A stretch of DNA of 26,354 nt from JAIEPW01 sp964406035. Lineage in GTDB: Bacteria; Acidobacteriota; Terriglobia; Bryobacterales; Bryobacteraceae. The DNA is taken from NCBI GenBank assembly GCA_964406035.1, contig CAYOQB010000069.1:1-26354 (forward strand), given 5' to 3'. Position 1 is the first letter of the stretch, and every line of letters starts with the position of its first letter. Below the pieces are notes generated by a model, which did not search any database, was not told where the DNA came from, and saw only the letters and a program-made list of their open reading frames with translations. The position numbers and the translations under genes were made by a program. Shown here in pieces: positions 15,540 through 23,516 of the stretch.

Positions 15540-18257
15540 CTAGGCGCCGCGGAGGATCACCGCCGGGTCGATGCGGGAGGCGCGAGCCGCCGGGATCACG
15601 GAGGCGGCGATCGCCACCAGCAACAGCACCGCAGGCGCCAGCGTAAACGTCAGCGGGTCGTGCGGGCTGACACCGTAGAGCATGGTGGCCATCAGGCGCG
15701 TGAGCGCCAGCGCTCCGGCGAATCCCACGGCAACCCCGGCCGCGGCGAGCCGCAGCCCGTCGCCGAGCACCATGCGAAGTACATCACCCCGGGCCGCGCC
15801 GAGCGCCATGCGGACGCCGATCTCGCGCGTCCGCTGTTCCACCCCCTGGGCGATGACCCCGTAGAGCCCGGCGGCGGCCAGCACCAAAGCCAGCACCGCG
15901 AACCCGGTCAGCAGCAGCATGGGAAACCGGCGCGGCGTGACGGCGCGATCCAGCAACTGGGACATGGAGTAGGCGTTGTACACCGCGATTTCCGGATTGA
16001 CCGCTCGCACGGCGGCCCGGATTTCCGGCAGGCGCTCCTCCGGCGCGCGGACCACCAGGATCGGCGCGGTCAAGGGGCTGTAAGCGTAGGGCTGGTACGC
16101 CTCCGGCGGCGCTTCCAGGTCCAGCCCGGAATGACGAACGCTGCCGGTTACGCCGATGATGGTGATCCAATTCGGCGTGTTCGTGGCGGGCCCGATAGCG
16201 ATGCGGCGGCCCACCGGATCTTCACCGGGGAAAAACTTCCGGGCCAGAGCCTCATTGATCACCACGACCGGACTTCGCGGATCCGAGTCGCGCTCCTCGA
16301 AAAAGCGGCCCTGCAGGATCGGGATTCCCATGGTGGCGAAGTAGCCGGGTGTGCTGCGCCGGTACTCGACCTCGGGCTGCTCGCCCGCCGCGAAGGTCCG
16401 CCCCTCAATGTGGATCATGGTGCCGAGGTTCACGCCCATCAGGGGCAGGCGGCTGACCGCGGCCACGCCCTGAACGCCAGGCAACGCGGCAATCCGCTCC
16501 TCCAGGGAGCGGTAGAGAGTCGCGCGCTGCGCGGGGGTCGCCACGGAGGGGGGATTCTGCATGCTTAGGGTCACCAGGCCGGCCGTGCGAAATCCGGGAT
16601 CGGTACCCAGCATCCGGGCGAAGCTGTGGACCAGCAGTCCCGCGGCCGACAGCAGAATCACGGAAACCGCGACTTCCACCACCACCAGCGCGGCGCGCAG
16701 CCGCCGCGCGCCGGCGGGAGTCGAACGCGCGCCGTCCTTCAGCGAGTCATGAATCGCACCCCGCCAGGCCTGGAACGCCGGAGCCAGCCCGGCGGCCAGC
16801 CCGGTGAGGATGGACGCGGACAAAAGGAAGGCAAGCGACTGCGGATCCACGGCGATTTCTTCCTTGCGAGGCAGCGTGGCGGGGGAGAACCGCAGAATTA
16901 AGCGGACCATGACATGAGCCAGACCCGCCCCCGCCAGTCCACCCAGCGCCGCCACCACCATGCCCTCGGTGACCAACTGGCGGAGCACGCGTGCCTGCGA
17001 GGCGCCCATGGCGATGCGGATGGCGATCTCCCGCGAGCGTCCCGCGGCGCGCGCCAGCAGCAGGTTGGCCAGGCTGGCGCAGGCAATCAGGAGCACGAGT
17101 CCGACGACCCCGAGCAAGACGAGCAAGGCGGTCCTCACCCGGCCGGTAGCGAGGTCGGTAAAGGGACGGACGGAGGTGACGAGGCCGCGATTGGAATCCG
17201 GATACTGCGCCGCCTGCGCCTTGGCGAAAGCATCCAATTCCGCGGAAGCCTGCTCCGCGCTCACGCCCGGATGGAAGCGGCCGGCCAGCTTGAGAAAGCG
17301 ATTCACCCGCCCCCGGGCCGTCAGCGGATTGGCAGTGAGCGGCATCCACAAGTCGATCTCGCCCTGGGCAGCGCCGGGCGTGAGACCGTGGTAGCGGAAG
17401 GTCTCCGGCAGCACCCCGACAACGGTGATGGAACGGTCTTCGATGGCGAGCGTCCGGCCGATCACGCCCGGGTCGCCCCGGAACCGGCGCATCCAGTAAG
17501 AGTGGCTGAGCACCGCGACCGGCGCCGGCTTTCCATGCTGGTCTTCCTGCTCCGTGAAGACGCGCCCCAGCCGGGGGCGGACGCCCAGCAGAGGGAAGAT
17601 GCTGGCGGTGGCGAACAAAGTTTCCAGCCTCTCGGTTTCGCCCTCGGCGCGGATCACCACGTTCCAAACCGGCGAGATGGCGGCGATGCTTTCAAACGAC
17701 CGGGTGCGGGCGCGCAGGTCGATCAAGTCCTGGTAGCTGGTCCAGGGTTCGATGGCAGGATCTGCAACCGCGCGGGTTTCGATCGCCACCAGCCCTTCCG
17801 GTCTTTCGTAGGGCAGCGGCCGGAACAGCACGGCATTCACCACGCTGAAAATCGCGGTGTTCGCGCCCACACCGAGCGCCGCCAGCAGCACGGCGAATGC
17901 GGCGAACCATGGGTGAAGCGACAATTGCCGCAGCGCGAAGCGCACATCGGCGGCGATCCCCGAGAACGGGCGCGCCCCGCCGCCGGCCAGGCCGGCAACC
18001 GCGGGCGGGCGGGGAGCGGGCGACGCGGCGGCAATCTCGCGCGCCAGCTTTACGGCCTCCTCCGGCGAGAACTGACGTTCGGCCGCGTCCCGCGCCGCGG
18101 CTTCCTTCAGGCCGCGAGCCAGAGCCTCCCGGTAGGCTTCCTCCAACTGCCCGGCAAGCTCCTCGATGATCTCCGCCTCGCGAGCGGGCGCGACCGGCAG
18201 CGCCGGCAGGCGCTCCCGGACGAAACGGTTCCAGTTGGGCGCGGGCAGGTCAGGCAT
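15540..18257 (-). CDS. ADOP-type ABC transporter permease (MacB-like, duplicated FtsX domain)
   Basis: 905 residues from ATG 18257, which overlaps the PadR stop by 8 bp. Layout: an N-terminal soluble helical stretch (about 1-65, REAEIIEELAGQLEEAYREAL) typical of acidobacterial duplicated orphan permeases, a first MacB periplasmic core after a transmembrane helix (VLLAALGVGANTAIFSVVNA), FtsX helices with the RSREIAIRIAMGAS motif near 410-430, then a second periplasmic core and FtsX domain (TREIGVRMALGAARGDVLRMVL near the C-terminus). No ATPase is encoded beside it, as usual for ADOPs. Such permeases probably export peptides or drugs, or transmit mechanical signals, with an ATPase supplied elsewhere. 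The substrate is unknown. Confidence 0.92.
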   Translation of the reverse strand: MPDLPAPNWNRFVRERLPALPVAPAREAEIIEELAGQLEEAYREALARGLKEAAARDAAERQFSPEEAVKLAREIAAASPAPRPPAVAGLAGGGARPFSGIAADVRFALRQLSLHPWFAAFAVLLAALGVGANTAIFSVVNAVLFRPLPYERPEGLVAIETRAVADPAIEPWTSYQDLIDLRARTRSFESIAAISPVWNVVIRAEGETERLETLFATASIFPLLGVRPRLGRVFTEQEDQHGKPAPVAVLSHSYWMRRFRGDPGVIGRTLAIEDRSITVVGVLPETFRYHGLTPGAAQGEIDLWMPLTANPLTARGRVNRFLKLAGRFHPGVSAEQASAELDAFAKAQAAQYPDSNRGLVTSVRPFTDLATGRVRTALLVLLGVVGLVLLIACASLANLLLARAAGRSREIAIRIAMGASQARVLRQLVTEGMVVAALGGLAGAGLAHVMVRLILRFSPATLPRKEEIAVDPQSLAFLLSASILTGLAAGLAPAFQAWRGAIHDSLKDGARSTPAGARRLRAALVVVEVAVSVILLSAAGLLVHSFARMLGTDPGFRTAGLVTLSMQNPPSVATPAQRATLYRSLEERIAALPGVQGVAAVSRLPLMGVNLGTMIHIEGRTFAAGEQPEVEYRRSTPGYFATMGIPILQGRFFEERDSDPRSPVVVINEALARKFFPGEDPVGRRIAIGPATNTPNWITIIGVTGSVRHSGLDLEAPPEAYQPYAYSPLTAPILVVRAPEERLPEIRAAVRAVNPEIAVYNAYSMSQLLDRAVTPRRFPMLLLTGFAVLALVLAAAGLYGVIAQGVEQRTREIGVRMALGAARGDVLRMVLGDGLRLAAAGVAVGFAGALALTRLMATMLYGVSPHDPLTFTLAPAVLLLVAIAASVIPAARASRIDPAVILRGA

Positions 18258-18585
18258 GGCGGAATGGGGCGATCCTTTCGATGGCGTCGACGAAGTCCCT
18301 CCAGGACTGGCGTTGTGCATCCAGCGCCTTGCGCCCGGCGGCGGTAATCCGGTAAAAACGGCGGCGGCGCTCGCCGGGTTTTTCCACCCAGCGCCCCTGG
18401 ATCCAGCCGCGTTGCTCCAGCCGGTACAGAATCGGATAGAGCGAGGCCACGTGGTATTGCAGCTCGCCCTCGGACCGGACCTCGATGAACTTGGCGATCT
18501 CGTAGCCGTGGCGGGCGCGCTCTTCCACCAGGCTCAGGACCAGCATCTCCGGAAGGCCGCGCGGGACATCCTGTTGCGGCTTCAT
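18250..18585 (-). CDS. PadR-family transcriptional regulator
   Basis: 111 residues from ATG 18585, chosen because GGGAG lies 6 nt upstream; in-frame starts further upstream (18600, 18615) have none. A winged helix-turn-helix with GLPEMLVLSLVEERARHGYEI, the SLYPILYRLEQRGWI recognition region, the basic wing (ERRRRFYRITAAGRKAL) and a short C-terminal dimerisation helix, the PadR-s1 subtype. PadR proteins repress neighbouring transporter genes and release them on ligand binding. The stop lies inside the start of the ADOP permease gene (ATGCCTGA), so the two are translationally coupled, and autoregulation through the repeated elements upstream is likely. Confidence 0.94.
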   Translation of the reverse strand: MKPQQDVPRGLPEMLVLSLVEERARHGYEIAKFIEVRSEGELQYHVASLYPILYRLEQRGWIQGRWVEKPGERRRRFYRITAAGRKALDAQRQSWRDFVDAIERIAPFRHA

Positions 18586-18598
18586 GTCCGGCTCCCGC

Positions 18599-18636
18599 AT
18601 ATATTGCGTCGCCACATATTGTTCTGCAGTATATAC
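18599..18636 (-). promoter_or_regulatory. Candidate PadR operator/promoter: three phased ATAT elements
   Basis: Read on the minus strand, three octamers GTATATAC (18636-18629), CAATATGT (18621-18614) and CAATATAT (18606-18599) share a central ATAT in the same phase and are spaced exactly 15 bp start to start. TATACT at 18634-18629 is a good -10 match (5 of 6), so the next two elements would fall at or just after the transcription start. They lie 14-51 bp before the PadR start. Assignment as PadR sites is inference from position. Confidence 0.45.
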
Positions 18637-18679
18637 GAGCGAGGCGACGGGAGGTTAGGAAGAAAGTCGGCGGAGACGG

Positions 18680-19006
18680 CTACACGATGACGATGCCGTC
18701 CGGACGAAGCAGTTGCGCGAGCGGACCAAGGATCGCCGGACGGCTGGCGGCCTCGCGAACTTTCTGCACCGCGGGCAGCAGCAGGCCGATCAGGATGGCG
18801 ACTGTATCGCCCTTCCCATCCGTGAACTCAGTGAAAACACTGCGGCTGGACGCCTGAATCGCGATCGCCTTCAGCTTCGAGGATCGAACGCGGGCGGGTA
18901 GTTGCCGGTACAAGGTGTTGAGGTCCCCGCTGAAGGCCTGCTCCGGCCCGGCGTTCAGCGGCCCGACGTTGACCCGGATTTGCAGCTCGCGAATCTCGAT
19001 TGGCAT
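18680..19006 (-). CDS. Orphan protein with DUF5908-like N-terminus and pilin-like LLLPAVQ segment
   Basis: 108 residues. The ATG at 19006 has GGGGG 8 nt upstream; an in-frame GTG five codons earlier is less likely. The start MPIEIRELQIRVNV closely resembles the opening of DUF5908 proteins, small components associated with contractile-injection-system loci. Residues about 65-90 contain VAILIGLLLPAVQKVREAAS, reminiscent of the N-terminal LLLPAVQxAREAAR hallmark of DUF1559 (planctomycete pseudopilin-like) proteins, but here mid-protein with no signal. Codon use (G/C third positions) supports a real gene. No injection-system or pilin gene is nearby. It stands 60 bp after the FtsX permease and upstream of padR. 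Function unknown; both likenesses are from memory. Confidence 0.72.
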   Translation of the reverse strand: MPIEIRELQIRVNVGPLNAGPEQAFSGDLNTLYRQLPARVRSSKLKAIAIQASSRSVFTEFTDGKGDTVAILIGLLLPAVQKVREAASRPAILGPLAQLLRPDGIVIV

Positions 19007-19066
19007 GGATTCTTCCCCCACGGAATACTGCGCGAACCGGGGGAGGAACGGATCAGTAGTCCGGTT

Positions 19067-21622
19067 TTACTCCTCGCGCAGCACTTCCAGCGGCTTCTGG
19101 CCCAGAATGCGGAAGCTGGCCAGCCAGCCGGCCGCGTTCGCCAGCAGGGCCGTTGCCGCCACCGAGATCAGCAGCGCCACGAAATCGAAGTGCAGCTCGG
19201 CTTCGAGCAGCCGTTTCATCAGTACGTTGGAGAACGCGATGGCCAGCAGGCTGCCGAGCAGACCGGCGACCGCGCCCAGGGCCAGGAATTCCACGGAGAA
19301 GATCCGCGCGATCTGTTTCCGCCGGGCGCCGATCGTTTTAAGGATCACCACCTCGCGTATGCGGCGGAAGCGGGTGCCGGCGACGCTCGCGGCCAGAATC
19401 ACCGCGCCGGCCAGGATCGCGAACGCCGACAGGAAGCGAATCACCACCGCGATCTGGTCCACCACCTCCTGGACCATGGACAGCGCATCGGCAATGTTGA
19501 TCACGGTTACGGTGGGGAACTTCTCATAGGAGGCCCGCTGCAGCGCGCCCACGGCGTCGGGCTTCATGCGCACGCCGCCGTAGTACATGGCCGGCAAGTC
19601 GCGAAGCGGCTCCGGATTGAACACGAACTCGTTGGCCGCGCTGACGCGGATCGCGTCGGTGCGATGGACGGCGCGAACGGTGGCCTGAATCGTGCGGCCG
19701 TTGGAGAAAAATTCGAGCTTCGCGCCGGGGTGAACTCCCAGGTCCTTGGAAGCCTCGTGCGCGATGGAAACCACGGGCTCGGTGGTGGAGGGGTCCCACC
19801 ACTTGCCTTCCAGCACGGTGGTCTGCTCCGGAAGCGCACGCTCAAACATCACCGAGCGCGTCTGCAGAAAACGGCGATTCCAGCCCTTCAGGTCCAGTTG
19901 ATTCACGGGCGTTCCGTTCACCTTGGTCAGCTTGGCCGCGACACTGGGGATCAGCTCCGGCGTGCCTTCCAATCCCGGCTGGGATTTCAGAAACTCGCGA
20001 ACGCTTGCCGCCTGCGCCTGCGTGACATCGATCAGGAACACGTTGGGCATCCCCGGGGGCGCGGTGCGCATCAGGTCGCGCAGCAGGGAGTCCTGCACCA
20101 GGTAGATGGTCAGCGTGAACATCACGCCGAGGCCCAGCGCCACCAGCACCGGCTGCGCGTGGTTGCCCTGCCGGTACAGATTCGCCATGCCCTGGCGGAG
20201 CCAGGAAGGCAGCGATCGCGGCGCGTTGCGCAGCCAGCCCTTCAGGAACCGCATCATCGCCCAAGCCACCAGGCTTAGCGCCAACAGGCTGGCGACCAGT
20301 CCGCCGACAAAGTAGCCTCCGATGCGGGCGGACGCACCCACCCACGCGGCGATACCGCCGATGCCGAAGAGGATCAGCGCACCGGCGACGATCGCGGGCC
20401 GGTTCTCCAGCAGGCGCTCGCGCCAGCTCTTCTTGACCTCCGCCGTGTCGCGACGCAGGATGATCGCCGGGCGGACGCGACGGATGGAGAGTAGCGGCGG
20501 CAAGGTGAACAGCAGCGTCGTCAGCATTCCGGCGACGATGCCCTGGAGCGCCGCCAGGTTCGACCAGCGGAACTCCGGCCGCATCTGGAAATACTTCTCG
20601 ATCAGGCCTGGGAAAGCGACTTGCACGCCGAGTCCCACCATCACGCCCAGCACTCCGCCCAGAAATCCGAGCAGCAGTGTCTGCATCAGGTAGATCTTCA
20701 TGATCTGCCCGCTGCGGCCGCCGATGGATTTCATCACCGCGATGTTGTCCATCTTCTGCTGCAGGTGCGCGTGCATGGCCATGCCCACGCCGATGGCGCC
20801 GACAATCAGCGCGATCAGGCTCACCAGGCTCAGGAACATGGTGGAGCGGTCCAGCCCGCGGGTGATGATCGGGTGGGTCTGCCGGAAGTCGATTACCTGG
20901 GCTTCGGGGAAGGTTTTCTTTAAGCGATCGCGAACCTGCTCGACGGGCGGCGATTGCGGGGACAGCTTGAACAGAAACCGCTGCGCGGCGCGGCTGCCCG
21001 GACGCACCAGTCCGGTGCGCTCGAAGGCCTCGCGGGTCATCATCAGGCGCAGGCCGATATTCAGGCTGCCCGACATGCGATCCGGCTCGGCTTGCACGAT
21101 CGCGGCGATGCGGTAGTCGCTGCCGCCGATGTGGACGGTTTCGCCGAGTTTACGGTTCAGCCGGACCAGGAGGTCCTCGGCCACGGCCACTGTGTCCGGG
21201 GTCAGGACCTGCCGGAGGTCGCCCGGCGGCGACAGCTTCACCGAGCCATAGTAGGGATACCTGGCCGGATCGATGGCCTTGATGGACACCAGCAGCGGCG
21301 GGCGTTCGGGATCGCCCTGCGCCATCGACACCGTCTCGGTGATCTGGGTGCGTTCCACGCCTTTGGCCCGCAGCTCATCGAGAACGGCGATCTGTTCCGG
21401 CGCGGGCATCTGGAACATCCTCGCGGAGATGTCGCCGGCCATGAGCACGCGCGCTTCCTTGAGCAGCATGGTTCGGAACGATTCGGAAAAGCCGCGAACT
21501 CCGGAAAGGCAGCCGACGCCCGCCGCAACGGCGAGCACCACGAAGGCGAACTTGGTCCAGGAGGCTCGCGTCTCGCGCCAGGCGATCTTGGCCGCGGTGG
21601 AGATCGGAAAGCTGCCGTTCAT
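19067..21622 (-). CDS. FtsX-family ABC transporter permease (YbbP-like)
   Basis: 851 residues. An N-terminal transmembrane helix (KFAFVVLAVAAGVGCLSGV) is followed by a MacB-like extracytoplasmic domain. A three-helix FtsX block follows around 260-345 with the MDNIAVMKSIGGRSGQIMKIY coupling motif, then two central helices near 420-470, a second extracytoplasmic domain, and a final FtsX block (FRRIREVVILKTIGARRKQIARIF). This double-FtsX arrangement is that of YbbP-type permeases. The start overlaps the ATPase stop as ATGA, so the two form one transporter. With a TesA-like gene divergent from the ATPase, the order matches the E. coli ybbA-ybbP/tesA locus. The substrate is not established; release of a hydrophobic or lipid-like molecule is plausible. 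Confidence 0.93.
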   Translation of the reverse strand: MNGSFPISTAAKIAWRETRASWTKFAFVVLAVAAGVGCLSGVRGFSESFRTMLLKEARVLMAGDISARMFQMPAPEQIAVLDELRAKGVERTQITETVSMAQGDPERPPLLVSIKAIDPARYPYYGSVKLSPPGDLRQVLTPDTVAVAEDLLVRLNRKLGETVHIGGSDYRIAAIVQAEPDRMSGSLNIGLRLMMTREAFERTGLVRPGSRAAQRFLFKLSPQSPPVEQVRDRLKKTFPEAQVIDFRQTHPIITRGLDRSTMFLSLVSLIALIVGAIGVGMAMHAHLQQKMDNIAVMKSIGGRSGQIMKIYLMQTLLLGFLGGVLGVMVGLGVQVAFPGLIEKYFQMRPEFRWSNLAALQGIVAGMLTTLLFTLPPLLSIRRVRPAIILRRDTAEVKKSWRERLLENRPAIVAGALILFGIGGIAAWVGASARIGGYFVGGLVASLLALSLVAWAMMRFLKGWLRNAPRSLPSWLRQGMANLYRQGNHAQPVLVALGLGVMFTLTIYLVQDSLLRDLMRTAPPGMPNVFLIDVTQAQAASVREFLKSQPGLEGTPELIPSVAAKLTKVNGTPVNQLDLKGWNRRFLQTRSVMFERALPEQTTVLEGKWWDPSTTEPVVSIAHEASKDLGVHPGAKLEFFSNGRTIQATVRAVHRTDAIRVSAANEFVFNPEPLRDLPAMYYGGVRMKPDAVGALQRASYEKFPTVTVINIADALSMVQEVVDQIAVVIRFLSAFAILAGAVILAASVAGTRFRRIREVVILKTIGARRKQIARIFSVEFLALGAVAGLLGSLLAIAFSNVLMKRLLEAELHFDFVALLISVAATALLANAAGWLASFRILGQKPLEVLREE

Positions 21623-22338
21623 TGCTGCATCACCCCCGCGGGCTGCTGCACTTCGTCGGCGACGATCAGGCCGTCGCGCAGCGTGATGATGCGGTCGGCG
21701 TGGGCGGCGAGCTGCTTGTCGTGGGTCACCAGCACCAGCGTCGTCTGTTCCCGCCGGTTCAGCGAGATCAGCAGATCGAGCACGTGGCGGCCGTTCACCG
21801 AGTCCAGGTTGCCGGTGGGTTCGTCGGCCATCAGGATGGGGGGCTTGACCATGAAGGCGCGCGCCAGCGCCACGCGCTGCTGCTCGCCTCCGGAGAGCTG
21901 CACCGGGTAATGATCCAGGCGGTCGGTGAGACCGACGCTGGTCAGCAGTTCCCGCGCGCGATCCAGGCCTTCGCGGGAGCCGCCGCCGGCCAGCTCGAAT
22001 GGGAGCAGCACGTTCTCCTCGGCGGTCAGAGTGGGGATCAACTGGTAGCTCTGGAACACGAAACCCAGCTTCTGGCCGCGCACCAGCGCCAGTTGATCCT
22101 CGCCCAGGCCGGTGATGTCGACGCCGTCCAGCACCACCGTGCCGGTGGAGGCGGAATCCAGGCCCGCCAGCAAACCGAGGAGAGTGCTCTTGCCCGAGCC
22201 GGACGCGCCCATGATCGCCAGAAACTGACCCGCCGGGACCTCGAAGTCGATTCCACGCAGAATCTCCACGCGATGGGTTCCGGTGTCGATCACCTTGGTC
22301 AGGCTCCGTACGGCAATGGCTTGTTTCGATTTGGACAT
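21619..22338 (-). CDS. ABC transporter ATP-binding protein (YbbA/LolD-like)
   Basis: 239 residues. All nucleotide-binding motifs are intact: Walker A GASGSGKS (44-51), Q-loop Gln96 (VFQSYQL), signature LSGGEQQ (148-154), Walker B PILMADEP with Asp172-Glu173, and H-loop (LVTHD). The MacB/LolD/YbbA subfamily is indicated by the PTGNLDS D-loop and compact length. It energises the permease encoded immediately downstream (ATGA overlap). The ATG at 22338 lies only 22 bp from the divergent TesA-like start, so promoter elements for each gene must overlap the start region of the other or the transcripts have almost no leader. Confidence 0.96.
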   Translation of the reverse strand: MSKSKQAIAVRSLTKVIDTGTHRVEILRGIDFEVPAGQFLAIMGASGSGKSTLLGLLAGLDSASTGTVVLDGVDITGLGEDQLALVRGQKLGFVFQSYQLIPTLTAEENVLLPFELAGGGSREGLDRARELLTSVGLTDRLDHYPVQLSGGEQQRVALARAFMVKPPILMADEPTGNLDSVNGRHVLDLLISLNRREQTTLVLVTHDKQLAAHADRIITLRDGLIVADEVQQPAGVMQQ

Positions 22339-22346
22339 CTATTCTC

Positions 22347-22352
22347 TATGAT
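22347..22352 (+). promoter_or_regulatory. Candidate -10 element of the TesA-like gene
   Basis: TATGAT matches the -10 consensus at 5 of 6 positions and ends 8 nt before the ATG at 22361, which would place transcription initiation at or next to the start codon. The -35 position at 17-bp spacing (TTTCGA, 22324-22329) is a weak match and lies inside the divergent ATPase gene. Confidence 0.4.
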
Positions 22353-22360
22353 GACATTAG

Positions 22361-23059
22361 ATGTATCGTTTTCTCCTTTTTGGTGCTGCCGCTTTCCTGG
22401 TAGCTTGCGGGAGCCGGGAAGCCGCGCCCGCTGAATCCGCCGCTCCTCCCTCGCAGGCGCTGAATCCTGGGGGTCCGTCCTCGGAAGCCGCGCCAGCGAA
22501 AGCGGATGGCAGGCCGACCCTGGTTGCGTTCGGCGACAGCCTTACGGCGGGCTACGGCGTGGAAGCCGGGCTCAGCTATCCGGACTTTCTGCAGAAGAAG
22601 TTCGATTCGCAGGGAATCCGCTGGCGGGTGGTGAACGCCGGCATCAGCGGCGAGACCACGGCCGGCGGGCTGAACCGGATCGAGTCCGTTCTGAACCTGA
22701 ACCCCGATCTGGTGATTCTGGAGCTCGGCGGCAACGACGGCTTGCGCGGTTTGCCACTGGACCAGACCCGATCGAATCTGGAGGCGATCGTAACCCGGCT
22801 GCGCGACGCCGGCATCAAAGTGGTGCTTGCCGGGATGACCCTGCCTCCCAATTACGGCCCGCGGTACATCCGCGAGTTCGAGAACATCTACAAGGACCTG
22901 GCGAAGAAGTACAAGCTCCCGCTGATCCCGTTCTTCCTCGAAGGAGTGGCCACCCTGGACGGAAAATACATGCAATCCGACGGGATTCACGCCACCGCCG
23001 AGGGCAACCGGAAGGTCGCCGAAACCGTGTTCCGGTACGCTAAACCTCTGCTGAACTAG
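22361..23059 (+). CDS. tesA: TesA-like GDSL lipase/acyl-CoA thioesterase/arylesterase, lipoprotein
   Basis: 232 residues. Lipoprotein signal (FLVA-Cys16), then a Ser/Pro/Ala-rich linker to about residue 50, then an SGNH hydrolase domain. Catalytic and oxyanion residues are all visible: Ser60 in FGDSLTAGYG, Gly94 in NAGISGETT, Asn125 in LGGND, and Asp207/His210 in SDGIH. This is the TesA (protease I/thioesterase I) block order. The protein probably hydrolyses esters or thioesters of lipids at the periplasmic face of the membrane it is anchored to. The divergent neighbours encode a YbbAP-like exporter, a conserved pairing. Convergent with the STAS gene, 3 bp apart. Confidence 0.93.
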   Translation: MYRFLLFGAAAFLVACGSREAAPAESAAPPSQALNPGGPSSEAAPAKADGRPTLVAFGDSLTAGYGVEAGLSYPDFLQKKFDSQGIRWRVVNAGISGETTAGGLNRIESVLNLNPDLVILELGGNDGLRGLPLDQTRSNLEAIVTRLRDAGIKVVLAGMTLPPNYGPRYIREFENIYKDLAKKYKLPLIPFFLEGVATLDGKYMQSDGIHATAEGNRKVAETVFRYAKPLLN

Positions 23060-23062
23060 AGC

Positions 23063-23479
23063 TTACAGCTCTTCCTTGGAATCCTTGGCATGTTCCTGAA
23101 CGAAGCTGAGGATGTCGAATCGCGTCACTTTGCGGTCCGCGAAGAAGCTGTTTACCGCGTCCTGCTCATCACTGTACAGGTCAAAAATGGTGTGCAGCTT
23201 GGTCAGGACCAGCAATTCGACGTTTCTTTTGTTCAGGTTGAGGAGCTTCAGCCCGCCGCCGGCCTTGGTCAGCGCGGTGTGACAAATGACCATGGAGCCG
23301 AGCCCGGTGGAATCGATGTAATCGATCTCCGCCAGGTCGAAGATCTGGCGCAAGTGACCCGCCTGCTGCAGGTCGGTGACGCGATCCCGCAACTTGGTGC
23401 TCTCGCCGACCGCGATTCTGCCGCGGAGGCTGAGGATGACAACGCCTTCCCTGATCCGATCCGTGATTTCCAGGCCCAT
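23063..23479 (-). CDS. STAS-domain anti-sigma factor antagonist
   Basis: 138 residues. A STAS domain (about 1-112) with the phospho-acceptor Ser57 in YIDSTGLGSM, the block that anti-sigma kinases phosphorylate in SpoIIAA/RsbV proteins. A charged tail of about 25 residues (DRKVTRFDILSFVQEH...) extends past the normal fold. Unphosphorylated antagonists bind the kinase and free its sigma factor or other partner. No anti-sigma kinase or RsbU-type phosphatase gene is adjacent; the neighbouring histidine kinase is of a different class. GGGG precedes the ATG. The controlled sigma factor cannot be identified here. Confidence 0.9.
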   Translation of the reverse strand: MGLEITDRIREGVVILSLRGRIAVGESTKLRDRVTDLQQAGHLRQIFDLAEIDYIDSTGLGSMVICHTALTKAGGGLKLLNLNKRNVELLVLTKLHTIFDLYSDEQDAVNSFFADRKVTRFDILSFVQEHAKDSKEEL

Positions 23480-23516
23480 CCCGATCCCCTGTTCCGGTCT
23501 GGGTACGAACCGGCAA

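Noticed and set aside
16914..18347. 477-residue plus-strand open frame opposite the ADOP permease
   Set aside because: Low-complexity His/Gln/Arg/Gly-rich translation with no motif; the minus-strand frame shows clear FtsX and MacB signatures.
18902..20278. 458-residue plus-strand open frame opposite the YbbP-like permease
   Set aside because: Mirror frame; no start signal or domain, while the minus strand encodes an intact permease.
22349..22368. AAGGAG followed by a three-codon mini-ORF on the minus strand upstream of the ATPase
   Set aside because: The spacing to its ATG (about 15 nt) is too long, and it lies inside the start of the TesA-like gene; most likely chance.
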